Below are positions 25,401 to 33,329 of a DNA stretch of 64,000 bases, one piece after another (the first letter of the stretch is position 1; the number at the start of each line of letters is the position of its first letter). This DNA is from Streptomyces sp. MMG1533 (GTDB taxonomy: Bacteria; Actinomycetota; Actinomycetes; Streptomycetales; Streptomycetaceae). The DNA is taken from the NCBI RefSeq assembly GCF_001279775.1, contig NZ_LGDG01000222.1, positions 1 through 64,000 of the forward strand. The letters run 5' to 3'. A program made the position numbers and the translations under genes. The notes under the pieces were generated by a model. That model was not told the DNA's origin, did no database searches, and saw only the letters and a list, made by a program, of their open reading frames with translations.

Positions 25401-26585
25401 TTGAAGGATCTGAAGCCCTGGAGTGTCGCCGAACGAATCGATCTGGTTCGCACCACGCTCAAGTCGTTTCCGGACGTAGCGCAGGGCGCCGACCGCGAGC
25501 GGTTCCGAAGACTTCTGGAAAATTTTGGCGTGGAAGCTGTATTCGACTACCTCCGCAGTCGCGGAATAGCACATGCCGCGCTTGCAGCGCACTCCTGGAG
25601 CCCAGGCATTACAGACATGGAAGGACCTTTCTGGCTCTTCCGGCAGTTCGGTCTCGCCGTCCAGGAGACTCACCGTCGCGAAGTCGCTCACCTGGCGGAA
25701 TCCTTTGCCCGCCAGGGAATACCCCTCATCGCCTACAAGGGCGTGGTACTGGAGGCCTTGCTGTCCAGCACCGACACGCCGTCCTGCAGTGCGGACATCG
25801 ATATTCTGGTACCGAAGGCCGAGCTCTCGCGCGCAAAGGAAATGTTCGAAAAGCTGGGCTACGTGTCGGACTTGCGGATTCATGCCGGCCGTCCGCGTAA
25901 AATTCCGCCCCAGGTCACGGCGATGACCGAAGGGTCGATATATTCCTTCGGTCAGTGCGTACCATTGGACAGGCTGATACCCGTACCGGAGCTGGCGCCT
26001 CTCGGTGCTCGGCTGCTGCGATATTTTCCGGAACGATTCTGTCTGGTTGCCGGTCAGCTTCAGATGAAGTTGTCCATCGACCTGCACTACACCCTCAACC
26101 ACCTTTCCGATGATATCGGCACACGGGTCAAGCCGTCAGAGGAGGTGTGGCTGGAAGATACCGAATCCCTGGAAATCGAAGGCGTTGCCGTTGAGACGCT
26201 GAGTCATCGGGTACTGTCCTGGGTGCTTCCCCACAGGCTCTACGTGGACAGCATGCTGCTCAACGACGGCAGCATCAGGGCGCTGTGCCATCTGAAGCTC
26301 CTACGCCATTATGGCAAGCTCGATGTGCAGCATGCGAAGGACATTTCCCAGCGCTACCCCTACCTGGCGCCCTCCATCTATTACGCGCTTCGCGCGATGG
26401 ATCAAATATGCGAAACGGATATTCGCCTGGAAGCTGATCCGGAAAAAGTCCGCAAGTCCAGTGCACCCCTCATGAACGTCGGTGATTGTCTTCCTGCGAT
26501 GCTCGACTTCGGCCTGGATGTCGAACTGATCGGTCTGAACTCCTCAGCCGGCGACGAGGAACAGGTCGCGGTTCGCCTGCATTGA
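25401..26585 (+). CDS. Nucleotidyltransferase-fold protein (PF14907-like)
   Basis: This 394-residue protein has the nucleotidyltransferase active-site pattern of the 'uncharacterised nucleotidyltransferase' family (PF14907): LIAYKGVVLEALLSS followed by SADIDILVPK, giving the catalytic D-x-D of the Pol-beta-like fold, then a helical C-terminal domain with LSIDLHYTL. Family members accompany HprK-like kinases in lasso-peptide clusters such as paeninodin and pseudomycoidin, where a homologue adds sugar to the phosphorylated peptide. The same pairing occurs here with the kinase gene across the divergent promoter. The start is TTG at 25401 with GAGGTGA 4-6 bases upstream. It is the first gene of the rightward operon. 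Confidence 0.75.
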   Translation: MKDLKPWSVAERIDLVRTTLKSFPDVAQGADRERFRRLLENFGVEAVFDYLRSRGIAHAALAAHSWSPGITDMEGPFWLFRQFGLAVQETHRREVAHLAESFARQGIPLIAYKGVVLEALLSSTDTPSCSADIDILVPKAELSRAKEMFEKLGYVSDLRIHAGRPRKIPPQVTAMTEGSIYSFGQCVPLDRLIPVPELAPLGARLLRYFPERFCLVAGQLQMKLSIDLHYTLNHLSDDIGTRVKPSEEVWLEDTESLEIEGVAVETLSHRVLSWVLPHRLYVDSMLLNDGSIRALCHLKLLRHYGKLDVQHAKDISQRYPYLAPSIYYALRAMDQICETDIRLEADPEKVRKSSAPLMNVGDCLPAMLDFGLDVELIGLNSSAGDEEQVAVRLH

Positions 26586-26638
26586 TTGATCCGGCCAGGG
26601 GCACCAACGGGTTTGGCAGATATAGGGAGGCAGATGAC

Positions 26639-28513
26639 ATGCCAGCACAGAACAATCCATGGATCCGCTGCTCGCCATCGGACCGGCGCATCATAGAAAG
26701 CCTTCAGGGAGATACGCAGCCAATCGATGCCGATGAGATCGTGCGAGTGCTGGGTGAACGCTATCGGCAAGGCGGCTCCCAGGTCGCCGTCTTTGACGGA
26801 GACCGCACATGGACATACGCAGAACTGGGGCAGCGGGTATTCGAACTGGCAAGCCGGCTCAGTGAGGAGTTCTCTCTACCTGAGTCGACGGATCGCCGAA
26901 TTTTCGGGGTGTCCATCGACCGGTCCGCTCATCTCATCGCGGCCGTCCACGCCGTGGCATTGACCGGGTCGTCTTACTGCCCGATCAACCCGAGCGATCC
27001 GACCGCCTGGAAGCAAGCAATGATGCGTACCAGTGACGCGACGTCCGTTCTCCTCACCGAGGAGGACGGAGAAGAGCACCGTGCGGCTTTCGACAATTAC
27101 TTCCTGGTGCATGGCGAGCACTCCGGACATACAGATTTTGAGCCCGCCAAGGTCAGCGATGACGACATTCTGCAGATCATCTTCACCTCGGGTTCGACCG
27201 GGCGTCCCAAGGGGGTCATGTGCACCCATAACGGGTTCGCCAACAGGATCCGTTGGATGCAGGACCGTTTTCCCTTGAGCGACAGTGACCGTGTTGCGCT
27301 CAAGACACCCATCACCTTCGACGTTGCGGGCTGGGAAATGTTCTGGCCCCAATACGCAGGGGCACAGACGGTCGTAGTCCCACCTGGGGCCCACACCTCT
27401 CCCGAGGCCCTGATCTCGCTCTTCAATGAGTACTCGGTGACCGTTGCCCACTTCGTTCCCTCCATGCTGCGCCTGTGGCTCCGGGCAGGCGGCGCACGCC
27501 GGTGTCCCACCCTCCGACTCGTCTTCTCCAGCGGTGAGGCGTTGGAAGCCGATCTTGTCGAGGAGTTCACCCGGCAGTCGAATGCTGAGCTTCACAACCT
27601 CTACGGCCCCACCGAGGCCGCCATCGACGTGACTCACTTCCGCGCCGATGACATCCCGCGGAACCCGGTTCCGATCGGGCTACCGATCACCAACACCCAT
27701 ATCTATGTGCTGGACCCCGACCAGGCGATCTGCCCGATCGGGGAAGTGGGCGAGATATACATTCACGGTGTCGGCGTTGCCGCCGGCTACCTGGGAGCCG
27801 AGGCGAAGGACAACGAACGCTTTTCGTTTCTTTCTTTGATGGGCGTGGAAGGATGGCGGACGTTTCGTACAGGCGACGCCGGCAGGTATACCGATGATGG
27901 CCAGATCCAGTACTGTGGCCGTCTCGACAGCCAGGTGAAGATCCGTGGTCAGCGTGTGGAACTCGCAGAGGTAACTGCGGCTGTACGCAACCATGAGGCG
28001 GTACTCGACGCGCACGCCAAGGCATACATCTCCAGTGGCGGGCGAACTCAATTGGCGGCGTACGCGGTCATCGATCCTGAGCAGGCCCTTGCGGACCCGG
28101 TAGGAGAGCTCACGGTTTACCTGGAGAGCCACTTGCCTGAGCGTTCCAGGCCCGCCCGAATCATCGTGACCGAGTCCCTGCCCCTGAGTCGGCACGGCAA
28201 GGTGGACGAGAGCAAGTTGCCGCTTCCGGGGCGATCCCGCCCCGATATAAAGACTCCCTTCCAGGAGCCCAGCGGGCCACTGGAAGAGATGATCGCCTCG
28301 ATTTGGGCACGTGTTCTCGACCTGGATGAAGTCGGAGTTCATGACAACTTCCATGATCTCGGAGGCGACTCGCTCGCAGCCGTGGAGATCTCTTTCATCC
28401 TGACCGAACGACTCGGGCTCGAGTATGACGATCCGCTGATTCCGGAGATTCTGATAAGCGGGGACACGGTGGCGAATTCGGCGTCGATAACCGCAAAGGC
28501 AGAAGGGCGATGA
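26639..28513 (+). CDS. NRPS adenylation-thiolation (A-T) protein, predicted to load serine
   Basis: This 624-residue NRPS-like protein has an A domain (residues about 25-530) followed by a carrier domain. A-domain motifs: FTSGSTGRPKGV (A3), FDVAGWEMF (A4), LYGPTEAAIDV (A5), RTGDAGRY (A7), VKIRGQRVEL (A8) and the A10 lysine in RHGKVD. The ten-residue pocket reads D-V-W-H-F-S-L-I-D-K, the established serine code (as in EntF). The carrier motif LGGDSL has its phosphopantetheine Ser at about residue 578. No C or TE domain is fused, and no MbtH gene is nearby. The start is ATG 26639 with AGGGAGG 8 bases upstream; the longer frame overlaps the previous gene. It overlaps the methyltransferase gene by 4 bases. 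Confidence 0.95.
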   Translation: MPAQNNPWIRCSPSDRRIIESLQGDTQPIDADEIVRVLGERYRQGGSQVAVFDGDRTWTYAELGQRVFELASRLSEEFSLPESTDRRIFGVSIDRSAHLIAAVHAVALTGSSYCPINPSDPTAWKQAMMRTSDATSVLLTEEDGEEHRAAFDNYFLVHGEHSGHTDFEPAKVSDDDILQIIFTSGSTGRPKGVMCTHNGFANRIRWMQDRFPLSDSDRVALKTPITFDVAGWEMFWPQYAGAQTVVVPPGAHTSPEALISLFNEYSVTVAHFVPSMLRLWLRAGGARRCPTLRLVFSSGEALEADLVEEFTRQSNAELHNLYGPTEAAIDVTHFRADDIPRNPVPIGLPITNTHIYVLDPDQAICPIGEVGEIYIHGVGVAAGYLGAEAKDNERFSFLSLMGVEGWRTFRTGDAGRYTDDGQIQYCGRLDSQVKIRGQRVELAEVTAAVRNHEAVLDAHAKAYISSGGRTQLAAYAVIDPEQALADPVGELTVYLESHLPERSRPARIIVTESLPLSRHGKVDESKLPLPGRSRPDIKTPFQEPSGPLEEMIASIWARVLDLDEVGVHDNFHDLGGDSLAAVEISFILTERLGLEYDDPLIPEILISGDTVANSASITAKAEGR

Positions 28514-29673
28514 ACACAGCTCGCAGACCTGGGCGCGAGGCTGCATGGCAGCACGTATACAACCGCACGTACCGCCTCGACCACAGTTCCGCAAGTTCAC
28601 ATTTCGACACGAGCGGATGGATCAACACATATTCCGATGAACCATACTCCGTCGCTGAGATGGAGGAGTGGGTCGACGAAACAGTCCGCCGGATCCTGAC
28701 GCACCGTCCGAGAAGAGTTCTCGAAATAGGATGCGGAACAGGTCTGCTCGGTAACAGAATCATCCCGGAACTTGACGCCTACTGCGGCATGGACTTCTCC
28801 GTCGGAGCCTTGCAGCGTTTCGCCCTGGGCCTCGACTCGGGCACCAAAGCTGCGGTTTCCCTCGTGCTGGGCAGCGCCCGTGACCTCGACCTCGTCCCCA
28901 CCTGGGAGTACGACTGCGTCGTACTCAACAGCGTCCTGCAATACTTCCCAGACACGGCATACGTATCCGATGTTCTTCTGAAGGCCAGCAGACTCCTTCA
29001 GCCCAACGGTGTCCTTTTCCTCGGAGACGTGCGACACCAGAGCCTGGTGACGACGCATCACCTCTGGCGGGCCTGGCTCAGCTCACCTGACGACATGGCA
29101 GCTCGGACAGCTCGTGACGAGGCGGCCAGGCGCGCGCAGAGCGATCGAGAATGGTGCGCGGCGCCGGCCGACCTGGAAGAGCTCCTCCGCTCCGTCACCG
29201 GAGCCCGGCACATGGAGACTCACCTCAAAGACGGCCGTCACCCGACCGAGATGAATCTGTTCCGGTATGACGTTGTGGGTTATTTCGGTACGGGCCGTCC
29301 ACTGATTCAGCCGACGGTGTGGTTCGACTGGTCGCCCGGATTGCTCTCCCGGTTCAGCTGGGCGGGCGCAGAACCCGTAGGTATACGCGGAGTGCCAAAT
29401 TCCCGTATCGCCTCGATGGTGGATGCCGCAGCGAACCTGGAAAGCGCCTCGCCGGTGGAGCGCATGGGCAAGCTGCGCGCCGGACGCGGTGACGCCGAGC
29501 CCGGTGACGCGCTGAGTGCACTGCGTCGTCTCGCAGAGGAACACCAGGGCGCCCTGGTGACGAACTGGGCGGCTGATCGCAGTGGAGAGACACTGGATCT
29601 CGCGCTCGTGCCGCCGAGCGCCGCGGCCGACCCCGGCCCTGTGCTCGTCCAGTGGGGACGGCCGGAACAGTGA
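28510..29673 (+). CDS. NRPS-type SAM-dependent methyltransferase
   Basis: This 387-residue class I methyltransferase has the SAM motif VLEIGCGTGLLGNRI (about residue 75), motif II/III segments DFSVGALQRFALGL and YDCVVLNSVLQYFPD, and LFLGDVRHQSL. The pattern EIGCGTGLL plus VVLNSVxQYFP is characteristic of the methyltransferase domains embedded in NRPS modules, here as a free protein. It overlaps the A-T gene (ATGA), so it probably acts on the seryl-thioester or the final product (N- or O-methylation). The C-terminal 120 residues form an extension I do not recognise. Confidence 0.88.
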   Translation: MNTARRPGREAAWQHVYNRTYRLDHSSASSHFDTSGWINTYSDEPYSVAEMEEWVDETVRRILTHRPRRVLEIGCGTGLLGNRIIPELDAYCGMDFSVGALQRFALGLDSGTKAAVSLVLGSARDLDLVPTWEYDCVVLNSVLQYFPDTAYVSDVLLKASRLLQPNGVLFLGDVRHQSLVTTHHLWRAWLSSPDDMAARTARDEAARRAQSDREWCAAPADLEELLRSVTGARHMETHLKDGRHPTEMNLFRYDVVGYFGTGRPLIQPTVWFDWSPGLLSRFSWAGAEPVGIRGVPNSRIASMVDAAANLESASPVERMGKLRAGRGDAEPGDALSALRRLAEEHQGALVTNWAADRSGETLDLALVPPSAAADPGPVLVQWGRPEQ

Positions 29674-31541
29674 GGTCTCCTCGGCACAAGGTGATGGCAG
29701 CAGGAGCCTGGACAGGGGACACGCTCCGCCTTCTGCGGTTGCTGTGGTCGACCGGCAGGGGACTTGGAACGGGTCTGGCCGCGATCCGGCTGGCGGAGAG
29801 GCTTGTTCCTGCCGCGACCGCCGCGGTCGTGGCAATGCTGGTGAGCCGGGTCGCCGTGTTGAGCGACAGCGGGGATGGTGGCGCGGCGCTGTTGCCCCTG
29901 GCGGCCTTCGGTGTGGTGCTGTTCGTTGGGCACGTTGCCGAGTCCGCAGCGGAGCCTCTGGCCTATCTGGCGCAGCAGCGGATCGACGGGGCGCATCGTG
30001 CGGCGGTGACCCGCTTGGCGGCGAGCAGCCCGACCATCGACGTCCTGGAGCGGCCCGAGGCGCAGCGCCTCGTCCGGAGGGCCAAGGCGGATCCTGACGA
30101 TTTCTCGCAACGCACCCCGGGGCAGGCTGCCTTGGCCCAACTCGACCAGGTCATGGACGGCGTAGGGGTGGCGGCGGTCTGTACGGTGGTCGCCCGGTTC
30201 GCTTGGTGGCTGGTGCCGTTGGTGCTGGTTCCCGCGCTGTTTCACGCCTGGTTGCGCTACCGCAGACGGATGGAGTGGATCGGGCTGTGGCGGTCGAAGC
30301 TCGACGAGCTGGTGCGTGCCGACCGCTGGCAGGAGACCCTGGCCTCGCCGGGAGTGGGCAAGGACATCCGCGTTTTCGGTCTGGCCGACTGGGCGGTGGA
30401 GAGGCTCTCTTCGTACCATGCGGCGCGCTGCGAGCCCATGTTCGCCCTGTGGAAGCGCAATCTCCGCGACCAGTGGCAGTTCTTCGTGATCACGGCACTG
30501 CCGCTGCTGGCGGTGTTCTGGATCGTGGTGGCGGGCACCGTGCGCGGGCACGGCTCGGTTGCCACGGAAATCGCGGTGCTGACGGCGGCAGCGGCGGTGT
30601 TCACGGTGATCGAACCGGGCGACGCCGCGCTGACACGGCTGTCGGGACTTGAAGCCCTCAAGGCCTACGACGAGTTGGCCGAGCTCCTGAGTGAGGACAC
30701 CCGTCGTCCATGTGACGTGGCCCCCGTCCCTACCGGCTCGTCGTCCCTGGTCCGCTTCGACAAGGTGGGGTTTGCCTATCCGGGGACGGCACGGACCGTC
30801 CTCAACGGACTCGACCTGGAGATCCGCCCCGGTGAGCTGCTCGCGATCGTGGGTCTCAACGGGGCCGGCAAGTCCACCCTCATCAAGCTGCTCGCCGGGC
30901 TGTACGAGCCAACCACCGGACGCGTCCTCGGCGGCGGCCAGGACATGGCCGAACTCGGGGTGCGGGCCTGGCGCGAGCGGATCTCCGTGGTCTTCCAGGA
31001 CTTCGTCAGGTACGAGCTGTCAGCCACCGACAACGTCACCCTCGGCCGCCCCGGCGTCGTACCGGACCAGGCCGCGCTGGAGGCGGCCGCCCGGGACGCC
31101 GGCCTGGGACCGGTGCTCGACCGCCTCCCTGACCGCTGGGAAACCCCGCTGGCACGCTCGCGCACCGGCGGAGTGGACCTCTCCGGCGGCCAGTGGCAGC
31201 AGGTCGTGCTGACCCGGGCCCTGTACGCCCTGCGCACCGGCGCGGAGCTCCTCGTACTGGACGAGCCCACCGCGCACCTGGACGTACGCACCGAGTTCGA
31301 CGTCTTTCAGCGGCTCGCCGACCAGCGTGGCAAGGCAGGCGTTGTCCTGATCTCACACCGCCTGTCGACGGTGCGTCAGGCCGACCGGATCGTGCTGCTC
31401 GACGGCGGCCGGATCACCGAGTCCGGCACCCACGACGAGCTGATGGAGCTGGGCGGCACCTATGCGGAGCTGTTCGCCATCCAGGCGGAGCGCTTCCAGC
31501 AGGGCTGCCAGGACGCGATCGAGGAGGGGGAACTGCTGTGA
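29670..31541 (+). CDS. ABC transporter, fused permease/ATPase (half-transporter 1)
   Basis: This 623-residue exporter half-transporter has an N-terminal domain with about six membrane spans and a C-terminal ATPase: Walker A GLNGAGKSTLIKLL, signature LSGGQWQQV, Walker B LLVLDEPTAHLD and H-loop ISHRLSTV. The start is GTG 29670, overlapping the methyltransferase stop (GTGA); an ATG at 29694 is possible. It overlaps the next half-transporter by 4 bases, so the two should form a heterodimer that exports the product or confers self-resistance. Confidence 0.93.
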   Translation: MRSPRHKVMAAGAWTGDTLRLLRLLWSTGRGLGTGLAAIRLAERLVPAATAAVVAMLVSRVAVLSDSGDGGAALLPLAAFGVVLFVGHVAESAAEPLAYLAQQRIDGAHRAAVTRLAASSPTIDVLERPEAQRLVRRAKADPDDFSQRTPGQAALAQLDQVMDGVGVAAVCTVVARFAWWLVPLVLVPALFHAWLRYRRRMEWIGLWRSKLDELVRADRWQETLASPGVGKDIRVFGLADWAVERLSSYHAARCEPMFALWKRNLRDQWQFFVITALPLLAVFWIVVAGTVRGHGSVATEIAVLTAAAAVFTVIEPGDAALTRLSGLEALKAYDELAELLSEDTRRPCDVAPVPTGSSSLVRFDKVGFAYPGTARTVLNGLDLEIRPGELLAIVGLNGAGKSTLIKLLAGLYEPTTGRVLGGGQDMAELGVRAWRERISVVFQDFVRYELSATDNVTLGRPGVVPDQAALEAAARDAGLGPVLDRLPDRWETPLARSRTGGVDLSGGQWQQVVLTRALYALRTGAELLVLDEPTAHLDVRTEFDVFQRLADQRGKAGVVLISHRLSTVRQADRIVLLDGGRITESGTHDELMELGGTYAELFAIQAERFQQGCQDAIEEGELL

Positions 31542-33328
31542 GGCGCTATCTGGCCCTGTGGGCCGAACTGCTGAGGATTTCCTGGCGGCGGGACCGCGTC
31601 TCCGCGGTCGGCATGGCCGCTGTCTGCGCGACCACCATCGCCGCCGCGGCCGGGGTCGCCCTGGCGCTGCGTGCGGTTGTCGACGGCAGCGTCCACGGCA
31701 CCCCGGGCACGGCTCTCGTGGCGGCCTGCGGAGCAGCCGTCGGCTACGCCGTGACGGTGACGTTGCAGGGGACGATCTGGGATCTGATCAAGCTGTTGGC
31801 GGACAAGACCGACCAGGAGTTGCGTCCGCGGATCCAGGGCTGGATCGCCGGGTTGGAGGGGCTCGACCACCTGGAGCGTACGGACTTCCTGGACCGGCTG
31901 GAGGGAGCGCGCGACAACAGCTGGCAGATCTCCGTCAGTCTCTGGCAGATCGTCCTGGCCACCCGCTCAGCCCTCCAACTGGGCGTCACCCTCGTCATCC
32001 TGGGGACGGTCAGTCCCTGGCTGCTGTTCCTTCTGCCCTGCGCGGCGCTCCCGCTGTGGTTCGACCACCGCGGCAAGCAGGCGGTGGCAGAGGCCGAGAT
32101 GGGCACCGCCGAGGCGTTCCGGCTGCAGCGGCACCTCTTCCAGCTCGGCACCCGCGCCGACAGCGGCAAGGACATCCGCGTTGCGGGCGCCGGCGAGGAG
32201 ATCGCCCGCCGGCAGGCCGTGGCCTGGGACGAGGCAGCGCACCTGCGTTACCGGGCGCGGGTACGTGCCGCGTGGTGGAAGTTCGGCGGCTGGGCGGTCT
32301 TCGCCTGCGGATTCGTCGCGGGGCTCGCACTGGTCGCCTACCGGGCGGCGCACGGCCACGGCACGGCGGGTGATGTGGTGATGGCCGTCACCGTCGCCTC
32401 TGGCCTGCGACAGACCGTCCAGCAGGCGGTCGGCAACACCACGAACACGCTCGCCACTCGCACCGCCATCGAGTCGTACTTCTGGCTGCGGGACTACGCC
32501 GCCGCCGAGACGGCCCGCACGGCGGGCACCGTCCACGCTCCCGCCCGGCTGAGCCGGGGCATCACCTTCGACCACGTCTCCTACCGCTATCCCGGCACGG
32601 ACCGCCTCGCTCTCGACGACATCAGCATCCACATCCCGGCTGGAACCGTCGTCGCCGTCGTCGGCGAATACGGCTCGGGCAAGACCACCCTGGTGAAGCT
32701 GCTCGGCAAGTTCTACCGACCGGACGAGGGCCGGATCACCGTCGAGGGGATGGACCTGGCCGGTTTGGACACCGCGAATTGGCGCTCGCGCGTCAGCGCC
32801 GCGTTCCAGGACTTCGGACGGCTGGAGACCACCTTCGCCGAGGGCGTCGGGCTGGGCGACCTGCCGCGCCTGACGGACCGTGACCGCATCATGCGGGCGG
32901 TGCTGGACGCGGACGCCGGCGCCCTGGTGGAGCGGCTGACACAAGGGCTGGACACCCAGCTGGGCAGTGAACTGGGCGGCATCGATCTCTCCGAAGGCCA
33001 ATGGCAGCGCGTCGCACTGGCGCGGTCGGTGATGCGGGACGATCCCCTGCTGTTCGTCCTCGACGAGCCCACGGCCTCTCTCGACGCCCCCAGCGAGCAC
33101 GCCATCTTCGAGCGGCAGATCGCCCGCGCCCGTCAACTCGCCGAGCGCACCGGGGCGATCACCATGATCGTTTCCCATCGCTTCTCCACGGTCGTCGGCG
33201 CGGACCTGATCCTGGTCCTCGACAAGGGCAGGCTCGTCGAGTCCGGGACCCACGCCGAGCTGAGCGCCCTCGACGGGGGCCGCTACGCGGACCTGTACGG
33301 AATCCAGGCGGCGGCTTACACCAGCTGA
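31538..33328 (+). CDS. ABC transporter, fused permease/ATPase (half-transporter 2)
   Basis: This is the partner half-transporter, 596 residues: membrane domain, then Walker A GEYGSGKTTLVKLL, signature LSEGQWQRVAL (Glu replacing the second Gly of LSGGQ), Walker B LLFVLDEPTASLD and H-loop SHRFSTV. The start is GTG 31538 (GTGA overlap) with GAGGAGGGGG upstream; the long upstream extension of this frame lies within the first half-transporter and is not real. The altered signature motif suggests one asymmetric ATP site, as is common in heterodimeric exporters. Confidence 0.93.
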   Translation: MRRYLALWAELLRISWRRDRVSAVGMAAVCATTIAAAAGVALALRAVVDGSVHGTPGTALVAACGAAVGYAVTVTLQGTIWDLIKLLADKTDQELRPRIQGWIAGLEGLDHLERTDFLDRLEGARDNSWQISVSLWQIVLATRSALQLGVTLVILGTVSPWLLFLLPCAALPLWFDHRGKQAVAEAEMGTAEAFRLQRHLFQLGTRADSGKDIRVAGAGEEIARRQAVAWDEAAHLRYRARVRAAWWKFGGWAVFACGFVAGLALVAYRAAHGHGTAGDVVMAVTVASGLRQTVQQAVGNTTNTLATRTAIESYFWLRDYAAAETARTAGTVHAPARLSRGITFDHVSYRYPGTDRLALDDISIHIPAGTVVAVVGEYGSGKTTLVKLLGKFYRPDEGRITVEGMDLAGLDTANWRSRVSAAFQDFGRLETTFAEGVGLGDLPRLTDRDRIMRAVLDADAGALVERLTQGLDTQLGSELGGIDLSEGQWQRVALARSVMRDDPLLFVLDEPTASLDAPSEHAIFERQIARARQLAERTGAITMIVSHRFSTVVGADLILVLDKGRLVESGTHAELSALDGGRYADLYGIQAAAYTS

Positions 33329-33329
33329 T

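Noticed and set aside
31193..31537. N-terminal 115-residue extension of ABC half-transporter 2
   Set aside because: It lies inside the ATPase domain of half-transporter 1 in another frame. GTG 31538 has a strong ribosome binding site and a GTGA overlap.
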